A stretch of 37,568 bases of DNA, from positions 1-37,568 of the IMG/VR virus record IMGVR_UViG_3300020424_000001. The stretch is one strand, 5' to 3'. The DNA comes from a virus. The translations under genes were made by a program, and so were the position numbers. Below the pieces are notes generated by a model. It did no database searches and was not told where the DNA came from. It saw only the letters and a list, made by a program, of their open reading frames with translations. Positions 18,376 through 24,607 of this stretch are shown one piece after another. The first letter of the stretch is position 1. The number at the start of each line of letters is the position of its first letter.

Positions 18376-18684
18376 ATGACACATAAAGAGTTTTTTAAGG
18401 TACTTGTCGGCAACCCACCGCCAGAAATAGAGTTTGAGATTGAAGTTAAGCAGCGTGAAACAGAGCAAATGCCTGAAGAAGCTGTAAGAGCATACTGTTT
18501 AGACCTAGTTAAATACACCAAACTACAAGATTTACTTTTAACGTCAGCAATAATGCGTATATCAGAAATAGAAACTAAGTTATATCGCTATGAAAAGGGT
18601 ATGAGACTATACAAAAAGGTTAGAAAGCTAGGTTTTTTTGGTAAGATTAGGTATCTTCTATCTGGCAAGACAGATCAGAAGTGA
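18376..18684 (+). CDS. Hypothetical protein (102 aa)
   Basis: This gene encodes a 102-aa soluble, charged protein starting MTHKEFFKVLVGNPPPEIEF. The C-terminal half is basic (RYEKGMRLYKKVRKLGFFGK). It has no signal peptide or recognisable motif. It sits just upstream of the small terminase gene, so a role in packaging or late expression is possible by location only. A 27-bp gap separates it from the next gene. Confidence 0.72.
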   Translation: MTHKEFFKVLVGNPPPEIEFEIEVKQRETEQMPEEAVRAYCLDLVKYTKLQDLLLTSAIMRISEIETKLYRYEKGMRLYKKVRKLGFFGKIRYLLSGKTDQK

Positions 18685-18711
18685 TTATATTAAACAAAAA
18701 AGCTAGTAATT

Positions 18712-18933
18712 ATGGATAAAAATTTAAAATTACTAAAGGATATACATTATGAGTTAGCTAAACATATACTTGATCTAATAAAAAGTGGCGAAGCAAAAGC
18801 AGGAGACTTAAACGTAGCTAGACAGTTTCTAAAAGATAATGGTATCGAGTGTATTCCTGTAGAAAATAACCCAATGGAAGACCTTATGAACAACTTACCA
18901 GACCTAGAAACTATCCCACCTAGCGAACTATAA
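18712..18933 (+). CDS. Terminase small subunit (T7 gp18-like)
   Basis: This 73-aa protein fits the small terminase (DNA maturase A), which recognises concatemeric DNA and works with the large subunit. It contains the typical helix-rich core, with KSGEAKAGDLNVARQFLKDN followed by GIEC (about residues 23-46), and an acidic Pro-rich C-terminus. T7 gp18 is 89 aa. It lies immediately upstream of the large subunit, whose TTG start directly follows its TAA. The start is in the recurrent TAATTATGG context although no stop codon is needed there. Confidence 0.85.
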   Translation: MDKNLKLLKDIHYELAKHILDLIKSGEAKAGDLNVARQFLKDNGIECIPVENNPMEDLMNNLPDLETIPPSEL

Positions 18934-20655
18934 TTGCAAGAATTACCAGAAAAGCTACTTGACTTTAGATATTTCTTAATCGTTACTTGGAGACATCTAA
19001 ACCTACCAGACCCTACACCTGTTCAACTAGATATAGCAGAATATCTACAGCATGGGGCTAGAAGAAAGATCATACAGGGGTTTCGTGGTGTAGGTAAAAG
19101 TTGGATTACAAGTACTTACGTTGTATGGCGATTAAGGATAGACCCACAACTAAAGTTTCTTGTGGTATCTGCCAGTAAAGACAGGGCTGATAACTTTACT
19201 ACCTTCACTATGCGTCTTATAAACGAGATGCCTATACTAGCTCCACTAATCCCCAGAGATGACCAGAGAAACAGTAAGGTAAGTTTTGATGTAAGACCTG
19301 CCAGTGCCGATCACGCACCCTCCTGTTCCTCTAAGGGGGTCTTATCGCAGCTTGCAGGGAGTCGTGCTGATGAAGTTATAGCAGACGATTGCGAAGTGCC
19401 TAACAACAGCTTTACGCAGCCTATGAGAGACAAACTAGGCGAAGCTGTAAAAGAATTTGAAGCCATATTAAAACCAAATGGAAAGATTACCTTCCTTGGT
19501 ACACCACAAGTAGAAAATAGTTTGTACCTGACACTAGAAGAACGTGGCTATGAAACACGAATATGGACAGCTAGGTACCCAAATCATAAAAACAACTATG
19601 GAGATCGTCTTGCTCCTCGTATTGCAAAGAACTTATCAGAAGGAATCGCAGAACCAAAAGACCCTGTTGACCCTATAAGGTTCTCAGCCATTGATCTAAT
19701 GGAACGTGAAGCGTCTTATGGGCGATCAGGGTTCAATCTACAGTTCATGCTCGATACGACCCTCTCAGACCAAGATAGATACCCCTTAAAAATTAACGAC
19801 CTAATAATTATGTCGGTCAATAAAGAATACGCACCTGAAAAAGTTATATGGTCTAACTCCCCTGAATATGTAATTACTGATTTACCCTGCGTTGGATTCA
19901 ATGGAGACAGGTATCATAGACCTGCACAGGAGTTCGGAGACTACATTGAATACACAGGAAGCGTAATGTTTGTTGACCCATCTGGTACAGGAAAAGACCA
20001 GACAGCTATATCCTGTGTAAAGATGCTAAATGGTAACTTATTCGTTACAGAGTGCTTTGGTTTGTCGGGAGGTTACAGCGATAGAGTCCTAGAACGCATA
20101 GCTAGAACCGCAAAAGTCAATAAGATCAACACAATAATCGTAGAACAGAACTTTGGTGGTGGTATGTTTTCACAATTACTAAAACCTTTCCTAATGACTT
20201 ACCACCCTTGTGAGGTAAAAGACGTGCGAAATACCAAAACTAAAGAATTACGCATAATCGACACGCTAGAACCTGTAATGAACTCTCATAGACTTATTAT
20301 TGACCGCAAAGTTATAGATAATGACTTTAAATCAAACCCTGATGAAACTCCTGAAAGAAGACTTAAACTACAACTTGCCTATCAACTTAGTCGTATCTCT
20401 AGAAACAAAGGTTCGCTAGTTCATGATGACCTTTGTGACTCACTTGCAGGTGCAGTTGCATACTGGACAGACTATATGGCTCAAACTGAAGACATGAATA
20501 TCGCTAAAAGACACGAAGAATTAATTAATACACACCTAGAAAACTGGGGTCACGTTCTTAATAACACTGTTTCACAAGCTGCTATGGGTATGACTCCTCA
20601 ACAAATAAGAAATTCTAATGTATCTGATGATGGTTTCATAAGCGGAGCTTATTAG
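18934..20655 (+). CDS. Terminase large subunit (T7 gp19-like)
   Basis: This 573-aa protein is the packaging ATPase and nuclease (586 aa in T7). Walker A is GFRGVGKS (residues 49-56). Walker B with catalytic acids is DEVIADDCEV (from about residue 146). The nuclease domain shows FVDPSGTGKD (about 345-354) and VHDDLCDSLAGAV (about 495-507), which carry the metal-binding aspartates. The start is TTG at 18934, directly after the small subunit TAA (TAATTG junction). It is the last late gene; beyond it lies the 609-bp control region where the genome ends probably are. Confidence 0.95.
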   Translation: MQELPEKLLDFRYFLIVTWRHLNLPDPTPVQLDIAEYLQHGARRKIIQGFRGVGKSWITSTYVVWRLRIDPQLKFLVVSASKDRADNFTTFTMRLINEMPILAPLIPRDDQRNSKVSFDVRPASADHAPSCSSKGVLSQLAGSRADEVIADDCEVPNNSFTQPMRDKLGEAVKEFEAILKPNGKITFLGTPQVENSLYLTLEERGYETRIWTARYPNHKNNYGDRLAPRIAKNLSEGIAEPKDPVDPIRFSAIDLMEREASYGRSGFNLQFMLDTTLSDQDRYPLKINDLIIMSVNKEYAPEKVIWSNSPEYVITDLPCVGFNGDRYHRPAQEFGDYIEYTGSVMFVDPSGTGKDQTAISCVKMLNGNLFVTECFGLSGGYSDRVLERIARTAKVNKINTIIVEQNFGGGMFSQLLKPFLMTYHPCEVKDVRNTKTKELRIIDTLEPVMNSHRLIIDRKVIDNDFKSNPDETPERRLKLQLAYQLSRISRNKGSLVHDDLCDSLAGAVAYWTDYMAQTEDMNIAKRHEELINTHLENWGHVLNNTVSQAAMGMTPQQIRNSNVSDDGFISGAY

Positions 20656-20672
20656 GTTGCACTATAGGAGAT
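20650..20672 (+). promoter_or_regulatory. T7-like phage promoter candidate
   Basis: The sequence from 20650 aligns with the T7 consensus: CACTATAGG (20660-20668) is identical to positions -7 to +2, and T(-17), A(-16), T(-14), A(-13) and G(-11) also match. The expected start is G20667, followed by GAGAT. It overlaps the terminase stop, like the T7 phiOR promoter near the right end. CACTATAG occurs in only one other place that I found (35056-35063). Promoter specificity of this RNA polymerase is unknown, so this is a candidate. Confidence 0.5.
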
Positions 20673-20691
20673 ACCTCGCATTGTCTCACAT

Positions 20692-20760
20692 TAAGATTAC
20701 ACTAGGATTTTCTGGGTGGCGTCTATCCATTCCGTACAAAGATTCTCCTGTGTAATCTTA
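20692..20760. promoter_or_regulatory. Long hairpin near predicted right genome end
   Basis: TAAGATTACAC (20692-20702) is an exact inverted copy of GTGTAATCTTA (20750-20760). The stem extends after a one-base bulge by AGGA/TCCT (20704-20707 / 20746-20749), giving about 15 paired bases around a 38-base loop. There is no T-run after it on either strand, so it is not a standard terminator. Together with the promoter-like site at 20650 it resembles the promoter-plus-hairpin layout of the T7 concatemer junction. Confidence 0.6.
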
Positions 20761-20798
20761 TCCAGAAAAAAATTTGGCGAAAAAATCTGAAGCCCTTA

Positions 20799-20815
20799 CA
20801 CTTCTCTCGGAAGTG
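20799..20815. repeat. Short hairpin CACTTC/GAAGTG
   Basis: CACTTC (20799-20804) pairs with GAAGTG (20810-20815) around the 5-base loop TCTCG. A T-run (20832-20838) begins 16 bases later, which is too far for a standard terminator. It may help end transcription from the terminase, but the evidence is weak. Confidence 0.4.
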
Positions 20816-20862
20816 CGATCTCCCCGTCTCGATTTTTTTATTTTCTTTGAGATTCTTCGATA

Positions 20863-20883
20863 TTTGACATTAAATAAGTCAAA
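20863..20883. repeat. Inverted repeat TTTGAC/GTCAAA
   Basis: TTTGAC (20863-20868) and GTCAAA (20878-20883) are exact inverted copies with a 9-base spacer. The symmetrical layout fits a dimeric DNA-binding protein site or a small RNA hairpin. The TTGAC half could also serve as a -35 element. No downstream -10 at standard spacing is convincing. Confidence 0.4.
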
Positions 20884-21041
20884 AGTGTTGCTATCACTAG
20901 AGTTTCAGAATATTACTACTATTCTTGAGGCTCTTCTGGTCAAAAATTTTTATATATGCTTTTATTTTTTCTTTTAATCGGTGGAGGGTCAGGGATAAAA
21001 AATATAAATCAAAGAGAATAAAAAAATATATATAAGGATTC

Positions 21042-21063
21042 AAAAAGAAACCAAAAAGAAACC
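21042..21063. repeat. Tandem 11-bp direct repeat
   Basis: AAAAAGAAACC occurs twice in direct succession (21042-21052, 21053-21063) in a purine-rich stretch of the control region. Short tandem repeats of this kind border the terminal repeats of T7, so it might mark the left end, but two copies are too few to be sure. Confidence 0.5.
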
Positions 21064-21098
21064 CAGTAAAAAACTAAAATTTGGTTATCAGGTAAGCA

Positions 21099-21112
21099 AG
21101 TACATTTGTACT
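21099..21112. promoter_or_regulatory. Cyanobacterial-type LexA box
   Basis: AGTACATTTGTACT is a perfect 6+6 inverted repeat with a 2-base centre. It fits the cyanobacterial LexA (SOS) consensus as I remember it, AGTACWNWTGTACT, at every position. It lies about 80 bp upstream of the sigma70-like promoter that precedes the early genes, and it abuts ACTATAG (21110-21116). Host LexA could bind here and hold back an early transcript until DNA damage. Binding is inferred. Confidence 0.6.
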
Positions 21113-21179
21113 ATAGCTAGTGATACCAAAGGATTTAAAAGAAATTGTATGAATTACAACAAAATGTTAAGCACATTAG

Positions 21180-21209
21180 TTGACGTACTGTATGCAGTAT
21201 GTTTATTAT
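21180..21209 (+). promoter_or_regulatory. Sigma70-like early promoter with an inverted repeat in the spacer
   Basis: TTGACG (-35, 21180-21185) and TATTAT (-10, 21204-21209) are separated by 18 bp; each hexamer matches consensus at five of six positions. The spacer contains the inverted repeat TACTG-TATG-CAGTA (21186-21199), a suitable operator position. The promoter would start transcription near 21216 and drive the ardC-like gene and the small early genes with host RNA polymerase. Confidence 0.6.
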
Positions 21210-21215
21210 AAAAAT

Positions 21216-21234
21216 ATCAAGTTGATTACTTGAT
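21216..21234 (+). promoter_or_regulatory. Inverted repeat at the predicted start site
   Basis: ATCAAGT (21216-21222) and ACTTGAT (21228-21234) are exact inverted copies with spacer TGATT. The element begins at the predicted transcription start of the early promoter. It could be a second operator or a 5' hairpin that stabilises the mRNA. The ATG of the ardC-like gene follows 30 bp later without a Shine-Dalgarno site. Confidence 0.5.
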
Positions 21235-21264
21235 TGCTTTAACCAATTTAAACAACCAAAAACA

Positions 21265-22227
21265 ATGACTACATCATCAAAACCTAGAGTAAAAGTTGAA
21301 GAGGAAATTCTAAACGATTTCATGAGAATCCTTGAGGAGAACAAAGATTCTCGCAATCCTTGGGCTAAACCTTGGAACCCTAGCTCTTCGGAGGGTCACA
21401 TAAATTTCCTTACTGGGAATCGTTATCAAGGCATGAATGTAATTATCTTGGAGATGTATCAGTTCTCCAAGGGATATGAACTACCTTGTTGGATAGGCTA
21501 TCAACAGGCCAAAAAGGAATTTAATTGTGTTCCTAGAAAAGGCTCAAAAGCTGCTCGTATAGTCCGTCCTAATCCTATCAGGATTGATGCCAAAGATGAC
21601 AACGGAAACCCTATTCTTGATAAAGAGGGCAACCCTGAGTTTTACATGAAGATGACTTTCAAGGGTGCAACTGTTTTCAATATCGCTGATCTAGTCGGAC
21701 TTGATGAAAAAGCTCAAGAAAAGCTAGACCAAAAGATCGCAAGCTTCAAGACTAAATGTGTTGAAAATGCAAGGCCACTTGCTGAAAGATGCAAAGAAGC
21801 TCACGACCGCTTGATGATCTTCAAAGAGGAACTAGAGGGTGGTTTACATCACGGGTCAGATAGAGCTTATTACAGGCACGATCTTGACTCAGTGACAATG
21901 CCAAACAGGGAGGATTTCAAAACTGACGAGGGCTATCTTGCAACCCTAGCTCATGAGTTCTCACACGCCACTGGACACAAGTCAAGAACTAATAGAAAGT
22001 GGTTAAACAACTACACTCAATACAGGCCACAAGAGGAGCTAGTAGCTGAGTTCTCAGCAGTGCTAATCGCTAACAGATTACAGATCACTTGCGATACTCA
22101 GAACCACGCTTCATACCTCGGAGGTTGGGCATCTCAGATCAAGAATTCTAAGAACCCTGCTCAAGAGTTATTCAAGGTCTTTGCATACGCTTCAAAAGCT
22201 GCTAATACAGTACTTGGCGAAGCTTAA
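21265..22227 (+). CDS. ArdC-like antirestriction protein (zincin metallopeptidase domain)
   Basis: This 320-aa protein has the ArdC/TraC layout. The N-terminal ssDNA-binding type domain (about 1-150) includes NPWAKPWN, GNRYQGMNVIIL, WIGYQQAKK and KGSKAARIV. The C-terminal zincin domain carries HEFSHATGH (H230, E231, H234) and the third-ligand helix with E262 (PQEELVAEFSAVL). ArdC proteins of plasmids protect incoming DNA against host restriction, which fits a first-entering early gene. No Shine-Dalgarno site is seen before ATG 21265, unlike the genes downstream. The family is plasmid-associated, so transfer from a plasmid or another phage is plausible. Confidence 0.88.
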   Translation: MTTSSKPRVKVEEEILNDFMRILEENKDSRNPWAKPWNPSSSEGHINFLTGNRYQGMNVIILEMYQFSKGYELPCWIGYQQAKKEFNCVPRKGSKAARIVRPNPIRIDAKDDNGNPILDKEGNPEFYMKMTFKGATVFNIADLVGLDEKAQEKLDQKIASFKTKCVENARPLAERCKEAHDRLMIFKEELEGGLHHGSDRAYYRHDLDSVTMPNREDFKTDEGYLATLAHEFSHATGHKSRTNRKWLNNYTQYRPQEELVAEFSAVLIANRLQITCDTQNHASYLGGWASQIKNSKNPAQELFKVFAYASKAANTVLGEA

Positions 22228-22241
22228 TCAAGACGATTTCT

Positions 22242-22263
22242 AGGAGGGATTGACCTCCCTCCT
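22242..22263 (+). promoter_or_regulatory. GC-rich hairpin after ardC-like gene
   Basis: AGGAGGGA (22242-22249) pairs fully with TCCCTCCT (22256-22263) around the loop TTGACC. No T-run follows. It may slow RNA polymerase or protect the upstream mRNA 3' end, separating expression of the ardC-like gene from the small genes downstream. The left arm itself resembles a Shine-Dalgarno sequence, but no start codon is near. Confidence 0.55.
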
Positions 22264-22324
22264 TGAAGTCCTCTAACCAAGAACTTCACTATCAAAAAAC
22301 TTTAACCAAAAGGAGATTAAAAAA

Positions 22325-22519
22325 ATGGGATTCAATCCTACAATGTTCGATCATCAAAGAGCTTTCGCAATAGCTCTTTCAACCAACAATAGAGTCGGTC
22401 AGATGATGCGATCAGGTCAAGAGATTATGTTTCAATACGGAACAGATACCGAGCTTTGTTTTAAGCACGCTTTGACTAGAAAAAGCTACTTCCTAAACTA
22501 CCAAGGTCAGGAGGTCTAG
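22325..22519 (+). CDS. Hypothetical early protein (64 aa)
   Basis: ATG 22325 is preceded by a good ribosome-binding site (AAAAGGAGATT, 7-11 bp upstream). The protein is soluble, with no motif I recognise (MGFNPTMFDHQRAFAIALST at the N-terminus). It opens a run of about ten small genes with strong Shine-Dalgarno sites between the ardC-like gene and the integrase. Such early small proteins usually inhibit or redirect host functions, but nothing in the sequence points to a target. Confidence 0.72.
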   Translation: MGFNPTMFDHQRAFAIALSTNNRVGQMMRSGQEIMFQYGTDTELCFKHALTRKSYFLNYQGQEV

Positions 22520-22522
22520 ACA

Positions 22523-22651
22523 ATGCAAAGAGTAGAAATTATTAACTACGATCGCTTATCAAAAAGCGATCCACTTTTCCTAAAAGCTATTGAACAAATC
22601 AAGAGCCTTGGAATACATGATTCACAACTAAAACAAAAGGAGGTCAAGTAA
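22523..22651 (+). CDS. Hypothetical early protein (42 aa)
   Basis: The frame from ATG 22523 to TAA 22649-22651 encodes 42 aa (MQRVEIINYDRLSKSDPLFL...). Support comes from an excellent Shine-Dalgarno site (CAGGAGGTC, inside the end of the preceding gene), and tight packing: it starts 3 bp after one gene and ends directly before the next ATG. The protein is charged, soluble and of unknown function. Confidence 0.7.
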   Translation: MQRVEIINYDRLSKSDPLFLKAIEQIKSLGIHDSQLKQKEVK

Positions 22652-23038
22652 ATGCACAATCTCAAAGAACTCAGAACAGTACACATCTGTGGCCTTGAGT
22701 GGCAAGATAAAGTCAACGGAAACTCTTACTTTGCTCTTGAGATTTCACTCAATCTTGATGCTAGTAGAGGAGAGCCAAGGACGACTATAAAAATTCCTTT
22801 GCAGTACGGCTATGAAGACCAGTATCTTTATGAAGCCAACAAGATAATCCGATCTCAATTCAGAATGTCTAAATGGTTCAAGGAAAAATGGAACATTCAT
22901 CATGCCCAAAGTCATTACAAATTTAAGCTTGAGTATTACAAGATCAAAGATTGTACTAAAGCAAGGATTAAAAAATGGTATGACGAAAGCAAAGATTTCT
23001 ATGCCAAAGTCTCAGCTAGAGAATTCTTTGATAGCTAA
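22652..23038 (+). CDS. Hypothetical early protein (128 aa)
   Basis: ATG 22652 follows the previous stop without a gap and has a strong site (AAAAGGAGGTC). The 128-aa protein is rich in aromatic and basic residues, with a beta-rich N-terminal half and a basic region (FRMSKWFKEKWNIHHAQSHY). The Trp/Tyr/Lys content would suit a nucleic-acid or protein-binding role, but no family is recognised. Two hairpins follow the gene (23052-23094). Confidence 0.72.
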   Translation: MHNLKELRTVHICGLEWQDKVNGNSYFALEISLNLDASRGEPRTTIKIPLQYGYEDQYLYEANKIIRSQFRMSKWFKEKWNIHHAQSHYKFKLEYYKIKDCTKARIKKWYDESKDFYAKVSAREFFDS

Positions 23039-23051
23039 TCGAATCTCTCAC

Positions 23052-23094
23052 GCTTGCTCTTCGGGGCAAGCCTGAGTGACTCATTACTCACTCA
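23052..23094 (+). promoter_or_regulatory. Two tandem hairpins, first with UUCG tetraloop
   Basis: The first stem is GCTTGCTC (23052-23059) / GGGCAAGC (23064-23071), 8 bp with one G-U, closed by a C(UUCG)G tetraloop, one of the most stable RNA loops on this strand. The second is TGAGTGA (23073-23079) / TCACTCA (23088-23094). There is no T-run, so they may act as mRNA stabilisers or processing sites instead of a simple terminator. Confidence 0.6.
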
Positions 23095-23125
23095 CATTTA
23101 AACCTAAACTACAGGAGAAAATCTT

Positions 23126-23494
23126 ATGACTACTAAGTCTAAGAAGTCAACTAAAAAAGTTGAATACAAGCAACAAGACAGAGAAGTAATTGCTTTCTGT
23201 TGGGTTGCACACGGAACTTTCACTTGGTCAATAGGCTATGAGCCAAACATCATACACGCCACAAGAGCAGTGAGGTTAGCCAAGCGAAACTACAAACTCA
23301 AGGGTTGGCAGATCATACCAGTATCTATCTTTGACATAGAAGACACAGAGAACTGGGCGTTTGATGGTGGCACTCTTGTTGATACTGACAAGCAAGACAA
23401 GAGTTCTGAAGCCTACAAAAACGGAGAAGTTTACAACCAGTGGAGGGGTTGCCCACCGCTAAAGTTTATCGAAACTTTAGAAGTCGTTAGTTGA
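23126..23494 (+). CDS. Hypothetical early protein (122 aa)
   Basis: This 122-aa protein starts at ATG 23126 after ACAGGAGAAAATCTT. The N-terminus is lysine-rich (MTTKSKKSTKKVEYKQQDRE) and the rest is compact and aromatic (CWVAHGTFTWSIGYEP). No family is recognised. It is followed by a hairpin terminator at 23511-23539, so it closes the first early sub-operon. Confidence 0.72.
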   Translation: MTTKSKKSTKKVEYKQQDREVIAFCWVAHGTFTWSIGYEPNIIHATRAVRLAKRNYKLKGWQIIPVSIFDIEDTENWAFDGGTLVDTDKQDKSSEAYKNGEVYNQWRGCPPLKFIETLEVVS

Positions 23495-23519
23495 CATTCT
23501 AAAATCAATCGGGCATACT
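23491..23519 (+). promoter_or_regulatory. Sigma70-like promoter candidate overlapping a terminator
   Basis: TTGACA (23491-23496) and CATACT (23514-23519) are spaced by 17 bp; the -35 is perfect and the -10 matches five of six. The -10 lies inside the left arm of the terminator hairpin, and the -35 overlaps the TGA of the preceding gene. It could restart transcription for the genes from 23579 on, or be a chance match. Confidence 0.4.
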
Positions 23520-23539
23520 GTATTCAGGTATGCCCTTTT
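23511..23539 (+). terminator. Rho-independent terminator
   Basis: GGGCATAC (23511-23518) pairs with GTATGCCC (23528-23535), 8 bp with a 9-base loop, followed by TTTTC (23536-23540). It ends the sub-operon from the ardC-like gene. The T-run is short, so read-through is likely. Confidence 0.75.
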
Positions 23540-23578
23540 CATACCCATCAACCAATCAAAAAACAGGAGGAAAATTTA

Positions 23579-23749
23579 ATGGTTGACCACGATTACAGGA
23601 ACGACATCAAACAAATTGATGACGGACTAATTGGTATCCAGATTACCAAAGAAAATGCTAAAGACATTTCTAAAATCTGGGAAGCTCTCAAGTCTGTACC
23701 TGCCCCAAAGAAAGGGGAAGTATGGAGGAACAGAGGAGAGATGTCATGA
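23579..23749 (+). CDS. Hypothetical early protein (56 aa)
   Basis: ATG 23579 follows a very strong ribosome-binding site (ACAGGAGGAAAATTTA). The 56-aa protein (MVDHDYRNDIKQIDDGLIGI...) is soluble and charged. Its TGA overlaps the ATG of the next gene (ATGA, 23746-23749), so the two are coupled. Function unknown. Confidence 0.7.
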   Translation: MVDHDYRNDIKQIDDGLIGIQITKENAKDISKIWEALKSVPAPKKGEVWRNRGEMS

Positions 23750-24177
23750 CTCTTAAATACATTCCACCAACTAATCAATCTATTTATCAGTTGGTTCTTG
23801 AAGGCATAGAGTTCGAGCTTGAAGACGGAGAGTATTACAACGGACTTGACAATTCAGGTTGGGAGTCTTGGACAGATCAAGAAAAATTCAAATGGTGTTA
23901 TCGCCTTTGGTATTCAACCGCAGTTGGCAAAGATATGGAGTCTTGGCTCAGAGGTTTGCCTTTAGGTATGCCATACATGAATGATGAAATCGAGAAGTTA
24001 GGGCATAACCCTGAAACTTATTGGCTCGATTGTGCTACTGAAATCGTCAACCAAGTTGGCGATCAGTACGTCTTCTTAAAAGCTTGCCAATACCCAGAGC
24101 TATGGCGTGAGCCACTAGGAAAAAACTATGTCAGGAACATTGACATAGATCATGTATTAAAGGAGCTAACAGCATGA
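23746..24177 (+). CDS. Hypothetical early protein (143 aa)
   Basis: I choose ATG 23746, which has an AGAGGAGAG site and the ATGA overlap with the upstream gene; an ATG at 23722 would add eight residues but lies inside that Shine-Dalgarno region. The 143-aa protein is acidic and Trp/Tyr-rich (WESWTDQEKFKWCYRLWYST). It has no membrane segment. Its end overlaps the next start (ATGA, 24174-24177). Function unknown. Confidence 0.74.
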   Translation: MTLKYIPPTNQSIYQLVLEGIEFELEDGEYYNGLDNSGWESWTDQEKFKWCYRLWYSTAVGKDMESWLRGLPLGMPYMNDEIEKLGHNPETYWLDCATEIVNQVGDQYVFLKACQYPELWREPLGKNYVRNIDIDHVLKELTA

Positions 24178-24398
24178 AGAAAAGTCAAATCGAAATCGCT
24201 GTTGAGTTTCTCAAAGAACGTGGTTGGACATTCAGACCTGCTCAAAAGATCGAGGGTGTCTTCAAGCCTGTTGGTAAATATGATGCTAAGAACCCTGTTC
24301 AAAAGGACTTCAGCATCTATGACAACAAGACTCTCAAAATGTATGCTTATCACATTTCTTTAGCAGAGTCACAAGGTAGAACTTGGAGGTATGTCTGA
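24174..24398 (+). CDS. Hypothetical early protein (74 aa)
   Basis: This small basic protein (MKKSQIEIAVEFLKERGWTF...) starts in an ATGA overlap with the preceding gene, with AAAGGAG 10 bp upstream. Its TGA overlaps the next ATG by one base (TGATG). The chain of overlapping genes shows one transcription unit. No motif is recognised. Confidence 0.72.
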   Translation: MKKSQIEIAVEFLKERGWTFRPAQKIEGVFKPVGKYDAKNPVQKDFSIYDNKTLKMYAYHISLAESQGRTWRYV

Positions 24399-24607
24399 TG
24401 CCTAGATCAAAGCACGCAACAATGATGGAGCTTGATTGTATTCTCCACAGGGCTGCGTGCCTTACCGATAGTGACTACACTATCTTCCCGCCCACTGATG
24501 AAGAGGGCAATATGTTACTTGATGAAACTATTGAGTACTACAAAAAAGAGATCATTCGAACCATTAACAAAATCAAAACGGAGGAATCAAATGGATTACG
24601 AAATTAA
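24398..24607 (+). CDS. Hypothetical early protein (69 aa)
   Basis: The best start is ATG 24398, in a TGATG overlap with the upstream gene, with TTGGAGGT upstream; the in-frame ATG at 24383 lies within that site. The 69-aa protein (MPRSKHATMMELDCILHRAA...) is helical and acidic in its second half. Its last 17 bases overlap the next gene. Function unknown. Confidence 0.7.
   Translation: MPRSKHATMMELDCILHRAACLTDSDYTIFPPTDEEGNMLLDETIEYYKKEIIRTINKIKTEESNGLRN

Larger units (their letters stand above)
20656..21264. other. Non-coding control region; predicted site of genome ends
   Basis: No convincing gene lies in these 609 bp. The region separates the last late gene (terminase) from the first early gene (ardC-like), exactly where T7-like genomes have their ends. 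It holds a long hairpin (20692-20760), smaller inverted repeats, A/T-rich tracts, an 11-bp tandem repeat, a LexA box and a promoter with inverted repeats. Because assembly collapses direct terminal repeats, such a repeat is expected within or near this region, though its boundaries cannot be read from the sequence. Confidence 0.7.

Noticed and set aside
20799-20838. Hairpin plus T-run as terminator after terminase
   Set aside because: The T-run starts 16 bases after the stem, too far for a standard rho-independent terminator; reported only as a hairpin.
20774-20977. 67-aa frame starting with TTG in the control region
   Set aside because: There is no ribosome-binding site, the composition is random-looking (Phe/Leu-rich, ending FYICFYFFF), and it spans the inverted repeats; treated as non-coding.
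21135-21356. 73-aa leftward frame over the early promoter and ardC-like start
   Set aside because: It would cover the promoter and the start of a well-supported gene and has no recognisable features.
23037-23071. tRNA-like piece (CGAATCTCTC plus hairpin) as possible tRNA or attachment site
   Set aside because: Only a short match to a T-loop-like sequence exists; no acceptor stem or anticodon arm can be built, and it is 2 kb from the integrase.
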